Part shown: positions 1-5,946 of the stretch, piece by piece
Numbering within the stretch: the first letter of the stretch is position 1
Layout of the letters: the number at the start of each line of letters is the position of its first letter
NCBI GenBank assembly: GCA_017420455.1
Contig: JAFOJB010000566.1
Coordinates: forward strand, 1-5,994
Length of the DNA: 5,994 bases
DNA from: Blautia sp.
Lineage (GTDB): Bacteria; Bacillota; Clostridia; Lachnospirales; Lachnospiraceae
Direction of reading: 5' to 3'
Made by a program: the position numbers and the translations under genes
Notes under the pieces: generated by a model
The model's database searches: none
What the model was told of the DNA's origin: nothing
The model's input: the letters and a program-made list of their open reading frames with translations, nothing else

Positions 1-1232
1 ATTACGGCGATCCGGAGAAGTCGTAAACGTTTTTCCCTTTTCTGTCTGGCAAGCTCGCTTTCCAGCGTATGGTACGCCGGCGTTTCGCGGTACAGTCTGT
101 TATGCAGAAAGGAGGTCACAAGACGCACGATCCATTTGATCGGCGGGGAAAGGAGAGAGGCACAGCCGATACTGACGGACAGAACGACCGCATACCGCAG
201 CAGCGGTGCCATCCGGATATTCCTGAAGAGACTTACAAAGGAGCCATGGATGAGGAACAGCTCCAGGCTGATGCCGTTCAGATAAGTGAGGATCCTGCTG
301 TGGAGGGTAATCTTCATATTGAGGAGCAGGAGAAAGCTGGTAAAGAAAAAGCAGGAAAGCATCTGGGTCAGCAGGGTAAACAGAGCCCCCCTCCGGCCTG
401 CAGGGCTGCCCATGTTGTAATAACCGAAGCGGATGACTGCCCAGATGGAGATTCCGAAGATGCATACGTAAAGCAGCGGCGTAAGAAAGAGCAGGAGCCT
501 CAGATGTTTCCGGCAGAAGTCGGTGACAGGCCTGCGGAAACGGGCGCACAGAAGGCCCATGACAAAAATGATCGTGGAATTGTACCACCATTCTCCCCGG
601 AACCAGTGGATATTGTTTCCGGGATCATGTCCCTGAAAGAAGCTGTAACAGATCAGGATTCCGGCCGTGAGGCACAGAAGGAACAGAGACACGTCCGGAT
701 GCCTGCTCCACCGGAAAAGGAGATAGAAGAACAGGTAGAAAAGGACAATTTCTACGATAAACCAGCCATTGCTGTTGACCAGGGTCAGGCCGAAGAGATC
801 GCGCAGTGTCCCCGGCAGGTCTCCCTTCAGCATGGACCATGGCCTGGAGGCCAGAAGGAGCAGCAGATTGGTGATCCAGAAGGGAAGAAGGACGGAAGGG
901 AATCTCCGCCAGGGAAAGGTGATGAGGTAATCCTTTTTGGTATGGAGGCTGGTGATGAGGCCGTATCCTGAGAAGAAAAAGAAGATGCCCGTGAACAGGA
1001 ATCCGGCGTAATTGAAGAAGGTGATGGGACCCTGAAAGACAGAGCCATAGCTGGTGAGCTGCTGCGTGAGGTGATGCAGGATGATGCATATGCATGCAGC
1101 GGCTCGGATCTGCCCGGCCTGCCCGGAAGACAAAAACTGCAGAGAAACCTCGCCCCTGGGAGAGAGGCGGGCCTTGTAAAATGCTGTGACGCAAAGCAGC
1201 AGGGGATAGATGATCAGGATATAATTCTTCAT
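1..1232 (-). CDS. Acyltransferase-3 family membrane protein (OafA/YrhL-like), 3' end cut off by the window edge
   Basis: I translated this frame by hand: it runs from ATG at 1230-1232 to base 1 without a stop, 410 codons plus two bases. The product is a polytopic membrane protein with about ten hydrophobic segments (for example residues 4-19, 44-60, 70-95, 112-128, 157-173, 181-199, 219-230, 245-267, 284-305, 345-361). Family signatures visible are the His pair H53-H54 in an early segment (the position of the catalytic His in this family), FFFFSGYGL at 84-92, a basic WRRFPSVLLPFW loop at 108-119, and a late LELFLIHG motif at 323-330 resembling the family's last conserved helix. Such enzymes move acyl groups, often O-acetyl, onto cell-surface glycans or lipids; the substrate cannot be told here. 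The tail after about residue 365 is basic (ARQKREKRLRLLR at 395-407) and continues past the edge, so a C-terminal extension or extra domain is possible. AGAGG at 1244-1248 is a weak ribosome site, 11 bases from the start. Family call is firm, function is inferred. Confidence 0.87.
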   Translation of the reverse strand, partial: MKNYILIIYPLLLCVTAFYKARLSPRGEVSLQFLSSGQAGQIRAAACICIILHHLTQQLTSYGSVFQGPITFFNYAGFLFTGIFFFFSGYGLITSLHTKKDYLITFPWRRFPSVLLPFWITNLLLLLASRPWSMLKGDLPGTLRDLFGLTLVNSNGWFIVEIVLFYLFFYLLFRWSRHPDVSLFLLCLTAGILICYSFFQGHDPGNNIHWFRGEWWYNSTIIFVMGLLCARFRRPVTDFCRKHLRLLLFLTPLLYVCIFGISIWAVIRFGYYNMGSPAGRRGALFTLLTQMLSCFFFTSFLLLLNMKITLHSRILTYLNGISLELFLIHGSFVSLFRNIRMAPLLRYAVVLSVSIGCASLLSPPIKWIVRLVTSFLHNRLYRETPAYHTLESELARQKREKRLRLLRIAV

Positions 1233-1261
1233 TTCCGAAACGACCTCTGAGTGAAAATCAA

Positions 1262-1315
1262 GGGGTATGAAACCTGTACGCATTAAAAGACACGCGCCTT
1301 CCGGCCTCATACCCC
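1262..1315. repeat. Inverted repeat with 9-base arms upstream of the acyltransferase gene
   Basis: GGGGTATGA at 1262-1270 is perfectly complementary to TCATACCCC at 1307-1315, with a further CC/GG pairing (1273-1274 with 1303-1304) inside a two-base internal loop. The 36-base spacer is long for a terminator and no T-run follows on either strand. One arm lies on the candidate -10 box, so a paired operator half-site or a leader RNA structure are both possible. Confidence 0.5.
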
Positions 1316-1335
1316 GATCGTGTTAACTATGTAAA
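1306..1335 (-). promoter_or_regulatory. Candidate promoter for the acyltransferase gene
   Basis: On the minus strand TTTACA (1330-1335) is followed after 18 bases by TATGAG (1306-1311), matching 5 of 6 and 4 of 6 sigma-A consensus positions. It sits about 75 bases before the acyltransferase start, in the gap after the kinase gene. The -10 box overlaps one arm of the inverted repeat at 1262-1315. The match is modest, and read-through from the kinase gene is an alternative. Confidence 0.3.
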
Positions 1336-1364
1336 TGATTTTTGCTGTGTGCTATATTGATGCA

Positions 1365-1389
1365 GTCCACGGCCGGTGAGGCCGTGAAC
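1365..1389. terminator. Hairpin just after the kinase gene, terminator-like but without a U-tract
   Basis: GTCCACGGCC (1365-1374) pairs with GGCCGTGAAC (1380-1389), a 10-base stem with one G-U pair around a five-base loop GGTGA. Read on the minus strand it begins 15 bases after the kinase stop codon, where a terminator would be expected. The bases after it on that strand (TGCATCAATATAG) are not T-rich, so efficient intrinsic termination is doubtful; it may only protect the 3' end of the transcript or attenuate read-through. Confidence 0.45.
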
Positions 1390-1404
1390 TGTATTATCCC
1401 CATG

Positions 1405-3627
1405 TTATTTAGATTTCTGGATCATCTTCTTTACGGTATAAATTCCCAGCGTGATGGAGAATATGAAGCCCACGACAGCGACCATCGGAAGTCCGGCGGA
1501 GGTCTGCGGCTGGATATCCGTCAGGCACAGGATACACGAGCCAAAGAAGATGACGCAGGAGAACAGGGCCAGAATTCCGTATTTGAACATGTCGGTGAAC
1601 TGCTTCATCAGTTCTTCATAGCCGGTCGGCTGAAGGTTGATCTTCGCCCGGCCTTTGGAGATGTTCGTGAGGACATCGGCGGCGAGCACCGGAATCCTGG
1701 CGGCTTTCTTGCTCAGGGACAGCGCGTCCTTGCCGACATCGAGCAGAGACTGCTGGATATCAAGGCTCTGTTTTGCGCGGGCCAGGAGCTTGTCTGTGAT
1801 CATGGAGAACAGGTTCAGCTCCGGACAAAGCTGCTCGATGACGCCCTCGATGGTAGCGATGGAACGGATGAGCATGGTGTATTCGCCCGGGATCTTGATG
1901 TGGTGGAGAGTCATGACATTCGTCACGTCCTCCAGCAGCACAGCGGTATCCAGCTCGTCAAGATTGGTCACGGACATATAGCGGTTGATCAGAGAGTCCA
2001 GATCCTCGGCCAGCTTCGAGCGGTCCGTCTTCGGGGAAGCCACGCCCATGGCAAGGGCCGCGTCCACCAGCGCCTCGGAATCCGTCTGGATCAGGGCAAG
2101 GATCAGGTCCTGGATCATCTTGATATTGGCGGGAGTCAGGCGTCCGATCATGCCGAAGTCGATCCAGTAGGGAACGCCGTGGCTGACCATGATATTTCCC
2201 TGATGAGGATCTGCATGGAAGGTCCCTACATCCAGCACCTGGTGCAGATAGTTGTCGATGATGGCGGCGCCGATCTCGTTTTCGTCGTAGCCGTCCTCAT
2301 GGAGACGGTTTTTCTTGGAAACAGAATAGCCGTCTACAAAGGACATGGTCATGATCCGCTCGGTGGTCAGCTCGGGATACACGGTAGGACAGGAGACCTT
2401 TTCTTCATCCTCGATACAGTTTTCCTTGAAAAAGATGGTATTTCCGGCTTCTACACGGAAATCCAGCTCTTCCTCGGTCACCTTTTCCAGCTCTACGATG
2501 ACGGACATCAGGTCGATCTGCTCTTCTTCGTCCTCTTTTCCTTCGTTGACGGTCTTGAGGGCTGAAGCGATCTTTTTGAGGAGAACGAAGTCGTTGCGCA
2601 TCATATCCGCGATCAGCGGCCTCTGTACCTTGGTAACGACCTTTGTGCCGTCCAGCAGAACTCCGCTGTGCGCCTGTCCGATGGAAGCGGAACCAAGAGG
2701 ATGATCGTTGAATTCACTGTAGATTTCCTCGATCTTTTTGCCGGTCTCCTGCTCGATCACGGCGCGGGCGATCGCGGGATCCAACGGCTTTACGTTCTGG
2801 CGCAGCTTTTCAAGCTCATGGCAGTAGCTTTCCGGGAGCATATCCGTACGGCTGGACATGATCTGCCCGATCTTTACATAGGTAGGACCAAGATCCTCCA
2901 GTGCGGTGCGCAGCTCTTCAGGGGTAAACCCGCCCATGTAGAAATTGTGTTTCGCGAAGATTGCCAGGATCTCTGCACCACGGGTTTTGCTTTTCCGCTT
3001 CATGGCGGTGATATCCCTGGCAAGCAGCTTTTTCAGATCTTCGCTCATTTCCTTTGCGCTGGCACGGAACTTCGCCTGCTTTGAGACCACACTGTTCTTG
3101 ATCTCCGTGCGTCTTTGCCTGGACTCTACCTGACGCATTTTTCTGACTGCCTTGCTGCGGTTTTTCATCTCCAGGCGGTCTGCTTCCAGCTCCTTCTTGA
3201 GAGCTTCCCGTTCCTTACGGATGTCACTTGCGCTCTTTTCCGGGGCCTGCGGCGCTGCGGATGTATCCCCGCTGATTTCTTCGGAAGCATCCTCTGCCGC
3301 GGAAGCATCCTCGCTTACTTCTCCGGAAGCATCCTCTGCTTCAGAAGCTGTTTCTGCCTCAGCGGCTGCTTCTGCAGCTGCGGCGGTCTCTTCCACCTCC
3401 GGCGCGTCGGAGGCAGCAGGTGTCTGTGCAGCGGGCGTCTCTGCCGCGGCAGGTGCCTCTGCGGCTGCAGATGTCTCTTCTGCAGGGACTGCGTCGGCCG
3501 CTTCCACGGTTTTTGCAGGCTGCTGTACGGTTTCCGGCGCAGCCGCAGGTTTCGGCTGTCCGGAGTTCTGAACCGGATTATTCTTTACATTATCCTGTTT
3601 TTTATTTTTCATGTTCTTCTTAGACAT
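1405..3627 (-). CDS. UbiB/ABC1/AarF-family atypical kinase with long Ala/Glu-rich N-terminal extension
   Basis: This is a 740-residue member of the ABC1/ADCK/UbiB protein-kinase-like family, whose known members act in quinone biosynthesis or lipid homeostasis as membrane-bound ATPases/kinases. Motifs in order: family-specific KxGQ (VKIGQ, 251-255) followed by SSRTDMLP; the nucleotide-loop stretch GSASIGQAH (312-320); the ATP-binding lysine K333 in TKVQRP; ELDFRVEAGN (387-396) carrying the conserved Glu; the catalytic loop HADPHQGN (471-478) and the metal-binding DFG (490-492). Two hydrophobic helices close the protein (about 683-702 and 712-730), as in UbiB. Ahead of the usual domain lies an unusual extension: residues 24-130 are almost all Ala, Glu, Pro, Ser, Thr and Asp, then 135-215 are basic and probably helical. 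The ribosome site AAGGGGGG (3636-3643) overlaps the stop of the DUF308 gene, 8 bases from this ATG. Target unknown: an anaerobic clostridial host would probably not make ubiquinone, so the symbol ubiB is withheld. Confidence 0.93.
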   Translation of the reverse strand: MSKKNMKNKKQDNVKNNPVQNSGQPKPAAAPETVQQPAKTVEAADAVPAEETSAAAEAPAAAETPAAQTPAASDAPEVEETAAAAEAAAEAETASEAEDASGEVSEDASAAEDASEEISGDTSAAPQAPEKSASDIRKEREALKKELEADRLEMKNRSKAVRKMRQVESRQRRTEIKNSVVSKQAKFRASAKEMSEDLKKLLARDITAMKRKSKTRGAEILAIFAKHNFYMGGFTPEELRTALEDLGPTYVKIGQIMSSRTDMLPESYCHELEKLRQNVKPLDPAIARAVIEQETGKKIEEIYSEFNDHPLGSASIGQAHSGVLLDGTKVVTKVQRPLIADMMRNDFVLLKKIASALKTVNEGKEDEEEQIDLMSVIVELEKVTEEELDFRVEAGNTIFFKENCIEDEEKVSCPTVYPELTTERIMTMSFVDGYSVSKKNRLHEDGYDENEIGAAIIDNYLHQVLDVGTFHADPHQGNIMVSHGVPYWIDFGMIGRLTPANIKMIQDLILALIQTDSEALVDAALAMGVASPKTDRSKLAEDLDSLINRYMSVTNLDELDTAVLLEDVTNVMTLHHIKIPGEYTMLIRSIATIEGVIEQLCPELNLFSMITDKLLARAKQSLDIQQSLLDVGKDALSLSKKAARIPVLAADVLTNISKGRAKINLQPTGYEELMKQFTDMFKYGILALFSCVIFFGSCILCLTDIQPQTSAGLPMVAVVGFIFSITLGIYTVKKMIQKSK

Positions 3628-3635
3628 TCGTGAAG

Positions 3636-3643
3636 CCCCCCTT
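3636..3643 (-). promoter_or_regulatory. Ribosome binding site of the kinase gene, overlapping the upstream stop codon
   Basis: On the minus strand the sequence AAGGGGGG starts with the last two bases of the DUF308 stop codon TAA (3642-3644) and lies 8 bases before the kinase ATG. It fixes that start and suggests translational coupling of the two genes. Confidence 0.75.
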
Positions 3644-4187
3644 ATTCACTTTTGATCGGCCACAGCCAGATAACGCGAAGGATGCTGACGAAGGAAGAAA
3701 AGAGCATCATCACGCCGACGATTCTAAACAGCCTGACGGTATCCCACCAGGGATTTATCAGAATAATGACACCGCAGGCGATTACCAGGACAGCCAGAAG
3801 GACGAGCAGCCACCAGTCTTTGCGGCCGGAACGTTTGACGTACGTTATGGCACTTATGATGTTGCTGATGCCTGTGATGATCAGGTACGCGCCGAACAGC
3901 CAGCTGATCGAGTACAGGGAATTAACCTCGAAAATAAGGACTGCCGTACCTGCCACGCCCAGGATCAGCCACCCGGTGAGATATACATAATGAATGGCGG
4001 TCCTGTTGCTGGCGATGAAATCGAAGATTCCAAGGAGCGCGAAGATCAGCAGGACAGCGCCTAATGTTCCGACCATCGTCGGGATATATGGTGCAGGACA
4101 GATGATCATGAGAATACCGAGTACGATGACACCGATAGATACCATGATCGATGAACGCTTTAATTTGTTTAATTCCTGGAAAATCAT
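3642..4187 (-). CDS. DUF308/HdeD-family six-helix membrane protein
   Basis: The 181-residue product is almost wholly membrane-embedded, with six hydrophobic segments at about 13-30, 36-58, 68-87, 92-115, 125-145 and 152-174, short loops, and a short cytoplasmic-looking basic N-terminus (NKLKRSS). Length, six-helix layout, the repeated small-residue helices (GVIVLGILMII, GAYLIITGISNIISAI) and the ILINPWW motif at 141-148 match the DUF308/HdeD family. HdeD of Escherichia coli is linked to acid resistance, but the biochemical role of the family is not known, so no function is given. The ATG at 4187 is chosen over one at 4191 in another frame because the strong site AAGGGGGA (4194-4201) is 7 bases from the former and only 3 from the latter. 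It lies 91 bases after the secreted repeat protein gene and 14 bases before the kinase gene, which supports an operon with the kinase. Confidence 0.88.
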   Translation of the reverse strand: MIFQELNKLKRSSIMVSIGVIVLGILMIICPAPYIPTMVGTLGAVLLIFALLGIFDFIASNRTAIHYVYLTGWLILGVAGTAVLIFEVNSLYSISWLFGAYLIITGISNIISAITYVKRSGRKDWWLLVLLAVLVIACGVIILINPWWDTVRLFRIVGVMMLFSSFVSILRVIWLWPIKSE

Positions 4188-4221
4188 GCATTTTCCCCCT
4201 TTTTATGCGTATTTGTTGTTT

Positions 4222-4242
4222 GCGGCGCCAGACGGGCGCCGC
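4222..4242. terminator. GC-rich intergenic hairpin between the repeat-protein and DUF308 genes
   Basis: GCGGCGCC (4222-4229) and GGCGCCGC (4235-4242) form a perfect 8-base, all-GC stem with a five-base loop. On the minus strand it comes 36 bases after the repeat-protein stop and about 20 bases before the DUF308 ribosome site. The downstream bases are A-rich rather than T-rich, so it is not a standard intrinsic terminator; a processing, 3'-end-protecting or attenuating role that lowers downstream expression is more plausible. Confidence 0.5.
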
Positions 4243-4278
4243 TTATGAACGTAAAACGGATCTGGCGGTGAAGATGTT

Positions 4279-5760
4279 TCAGATCAGAGAATCGATCATC
4301 TGGTCCATCTTCTCTTCCAGCTGGTCTGCGGTGAGGACCTCTCCGTCGATCTCGACGGCTTTGGCCTCCTCGTGCGTGCCAAGATACTCCAGAAGGCGGT
4401 CGTAAAGAACGACTTCTCTTTCGATTTCATTTGTGTCCGACAGATATTCGTCTGTCGTTATCCCCATTTCGGCGCAGAAGCTCTCGATATCTTCCCAGTT
4501 GCCTTCTCCGTCCTGTGCGATGACCATGTCTGCCGCCTGGAAGGTATCTTCCGCTGTGTGGTTCATTGTGATGATGCCCGGGAAGGAGCCGCCGCTGGCC
4601 ATGACCAGGTTTTCTCCGTCCAGGTTGTAGTTGAACTGCCAGAAATCGCCCAGGATCATCAGGTCCTTGTTTTCGTTCTCTTTGGCGGCCGCGAACATCG
4701 GCACGATGAAGGTGGCGTCGCTCTTGTCGAAGTTCTGCGCGTTCATTTCCGTGATATAGCTTTCGACAGCAGGCAGAATGCCCGGATAATAACGGAACAG
4801 GAGATCATCGCCGACTGGCGCCTCTTCCTCGCCGGCTTCGTCGGCTTCGGTCATTTCTTCTGAAAGTGCTGCTTCGTCCTCGACGTAAAGACCGTTGAAC
4901 AGCTGGAGGATGCCGGTGACATCCAGATTTTCGTTTTCATCCATCAGCCCAAGCTCTTTTAATACTTCAACCGCCTTCTCTCTGTCAAACGCGCCTTCTT
5001 CATTTAAGAACATGGAAAGATAGCCATCTTCTCCGCGGAACTTTTCAAGCTGTCCGGCGAGAAGCCCATCCTCCGCAAAGAGCTGGCTGAGCTGTTCTGC
5101 GAGCGGTCCGTCCTCTGCGAAGAGCCGGTCAAGCTCCTCAGCAAGCGGTCCGTCTTTCGCGAAAAGCCTGGTGAGCGGCCCGTCCTCTGCGAAAAGCTGA
5201 TCAAGCTGTCCGGCAAGGGGCCCATCCTCCGCGAAAAGCCTGACGAGCGGTCCATCCTCTGCGAAGAGTTTGTCGAGCTGCCCGGCCAGAGGTCCATCTT
5301 CTGCGAAAAGCTCCGCCAGGGGGCCATTTTCTGCGAAGAGTTTAGCCAGAGGTCCATCTTCCGCGAAGAGTCCTGCCAGGGGTCCGTCCTCCGCAAAAAG
5401 CTCCGCCAGAGGTCCATCCTCCGCAAAGAGTCCTGCGAGAGGTCCATCCTCCGCAAAGAGCCCTGCGACAGGCCCATCTTCTGCAAAGAGTTTTCCGAGC
5501 TCGCCGTCCTCGGAGAATGCTTTGGCAAGTTCACCATCCTCTGCGAAGAGTTTTCCAAGCCCGCCGTCCTCGGAGAATGCTTTGGCAAGTTCACCATCCT
5601 CTGCGAAAAGCTTTCCAAGGGCACCGTCCTGTGCAAAAAGTCCCTCCAGCAGGCTGGAGCTTTCTGTTTCCTGATCCTGCGCAAAAACAGACATCGTCGT
5701 TCCGACAGAGCCTGTCGCAAGAACTATGCTGAGCATTATTGCGGCAAATCTTTTTTTCAT
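4279..5760 (-). CDS. Secreted acidic protein with tandem LFAEDGPLAG repeats, function unknown
   Basis: I do not recognise this 493-residue protein. Residues 1-27 form a Sec signal peptide (MKKR, hydrophobic core, probable cleavage after VFA-27, before QDQ); there is no lipobox Cys and no sortase or membrane anchor at the C-terminus, so release outside the cell is likely. Residues 41-240 are 18 tandem units of consensus LFAEDGPLAG. Units 1-12 are 10 residues each (41-160); later ones alternate with 14-residue units carrying an extra QLDK-type tetrapeptide. Phe-2 and Gly-6 are invariant. Two degenerate units (FRGEDGYLSM, FLNEEGAFDR) follow to residue 260, then an acidic linker (about 291-319) and a globular-looking region (320-493) with features such as ILGDFWQFNYNLDGENLVMASGG (only described, at 357-379 approximately). 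The whole protein is strongly acidic. The start is fixed by GGGAGGGA at 5767-5774, six bases upstream, and by the signal peptide. It heads the gene group and has its own promoter candidate. A binding, scaffold or ion-binding role is conceivable but unproven. Confidence 0.88.
   Translation of the reverse strand: MKKRFAAIMLSIVLATGSVGTTMSVFAQDQETESSSLLEGLFAQDGALGKLFAEDGELAKAFSEDGGLGKLFAEDGELAKAFSEDGELGKLFAEDGPVAGLFAEDGPLAGLFAEDGPLAELFAEDGPLAGLFAEDGPLAKLFAENGPLAELFAEDGPLAGQLDKLFAEDGPLVRLFAEDGPLAGQLDQLFAEDGPLTRLFAKDGPLAEELDRLFAEDGPLAEQLSQLFAEDGLLAGQLEKFRGEDGYLSMFLNEEGAFDREKAVEVLKELGLMDENENLDVTGILQLFNGLYVEDEAALSEEMTEADEAGEEEAPVGDDLLFRYYPGILPAVESYITEMNAQNFDKSDATFIVPMFAAAKENENKDLMILGDFWQFNYNLDGENLVMASGGSFPGIITMNHTAEDTFQAADMVIAQDGEGNWEDIESFCAEMGITTDEYLSDTNEIEREVVLYDRLLEYLGTHEEAKAVEIDGEVLTADQLEEKMDQMIDSLI
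5041..5640 (-). repeat. In-frame tandem repeat array encoding LFAEDG decamers
   Basis: Exactly 600 bases encode 18 units with a 30- or 42-base period. Units 1-5 (5491-5640) have Glu, Ala or Gly at position 7 and mostly end in Lys, while nearly all later units have Pro there. Copies differ by many synonymous changes (for example GAAGAT versus GAGGAT-type choices and TCC/TCT variation on the opposite strand), which points to selection on the protein. Some neighbours are almost identical, showing recent duplication. Confidence 0.9.
5491..5610 (-). repeat. Recent 60-base direct tandem duplication inside the array
   Basis: Bases 5491-5550 and 5551-5610 are two adjacent copies of a 60-base unit encoding LFAEDGELAK plus AFSEDG(G/E)LGK. 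A stretch of 46 bases is identical (5502-5547 and 5562-5607). The higher-order unit is therefore 20 residues, made from two distinct decamers. Confidence 0.85.
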
Positions 5761-5766
5761 AGTTCG

Positions 5767-5774
5767 TCCCTCCC
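5767..5774 (-). promoter_or_regulatory. Ribosome binding site of the secreted repeat protein
   Basis: GGGAGGGA on the minus strand lies 6 bases before the ATG at 5758-5760, a strong site that fixes the start chosen. Confidence 0.75.
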
Positions 5775-5787
5775 GATCTAAATCTTT

Positions 5788-5809
5788 GTCCGGATTCTCT
5801 GAACCGGAC
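5788..5809 (-). promoter_or_regulatory. Leader hairpin upstream of the repeat-protein ribosome site
   Basis: GTCCGG (5804-5809 read on the minus strand) pairs with CCGGAC (5788-5793). The stem extends by three pairs with a one-base bulge, leaving a three-base loop. It lies in the predicted 65-base leader, 13 bases before the ribosome site, and could affect mRNA stability or ribosome access. It is too small to be a known riboswitch class. Confidence 0.45.
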
Positions 5810-5831
5810 CGGAAATATAATAAACATTACT

Positions 5832-5860
5832 ATCATATCATAAATCCCGGTATTTGTCGG
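5832..5860 (-). promoter_or_regulatory. Sigma-A-type promoter for the repeat-protein gene
   Basis: On the minus strand CCGACA (5855-5860, 4 of 6 to TTGACA) is followed after exactly 17 bases by TATGAT (5832-5837, 5 of 6 to TATAAT), within AT-rich sequence. Transcription would start near 5825, giving a leader of about 65 bases. Being the best match ahead of the four genes, it may drive the repeat protein, DUF308 and kinase genes together. Confidence 0.6.
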
Positions 5861-5946
5861 TGGATTTTTACTTTTTCAGCAGATTTGTCAGAGAGGTGCA
5901 GAGATTTAAGGGCTGGGGCTTTGAACACAGGGGAAGGGGAACACCG

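Noticed and set aside
69..971. 300-codon open frame on the plus strand opposite the acyltransferase
   Set aside because: The product is a charged, Gln/Glu/Lys-rich low-complexity chain without any motif, a shadow of the hydrophobic acyltransferase frame that runs the whole way on the minus strand.
625..1194. Minus-strand frames at 625-1194 and 100-591 as separate small genes
   Set aside because: They are out of frame with the acyltransferase, which is continuous from 1232 to base 1. Their Pro/His/Ser/Leu-rich products look like frame-shifted readings.
1342..2565. 407-codon open frame on the plus strand opposite the kinase gene
   Set aside because: It is antisense to the conserved kinase core, has no recognisable domain and reads as biased composition. 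The kinase motifs on the other strand are unambiguous.
3630..4064. Plus-strand frame opposite the DUF308 gene
   Set aside because: It is antisense to a well-formed six-helix membrane protein and gives a hydrophilic chain without a motif.
5270..5674. Plus-strand repeat frame (SSAKSPARGP-type) and a CRISPR-like look of the 30-base period
   Set aside because: The periodicity is explained by the coding decamers. There are no unique spacers between the units, and the plus-strand frame is antisense.
5004..5720. 238-codon alternative minus-strand frame through the repeat array
   Set aside because: Repeat periods are multiples of three, so a frame open in one unit is open in all. It has no signal peptide or homology, unlike the chosen frame.
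5761..5831. Riboswitch in the leader of the repeat-protein gene
   Set aside because: The predicted leader is only about 65 bases with one short hairpin, and no conserved aptamer core could be found.
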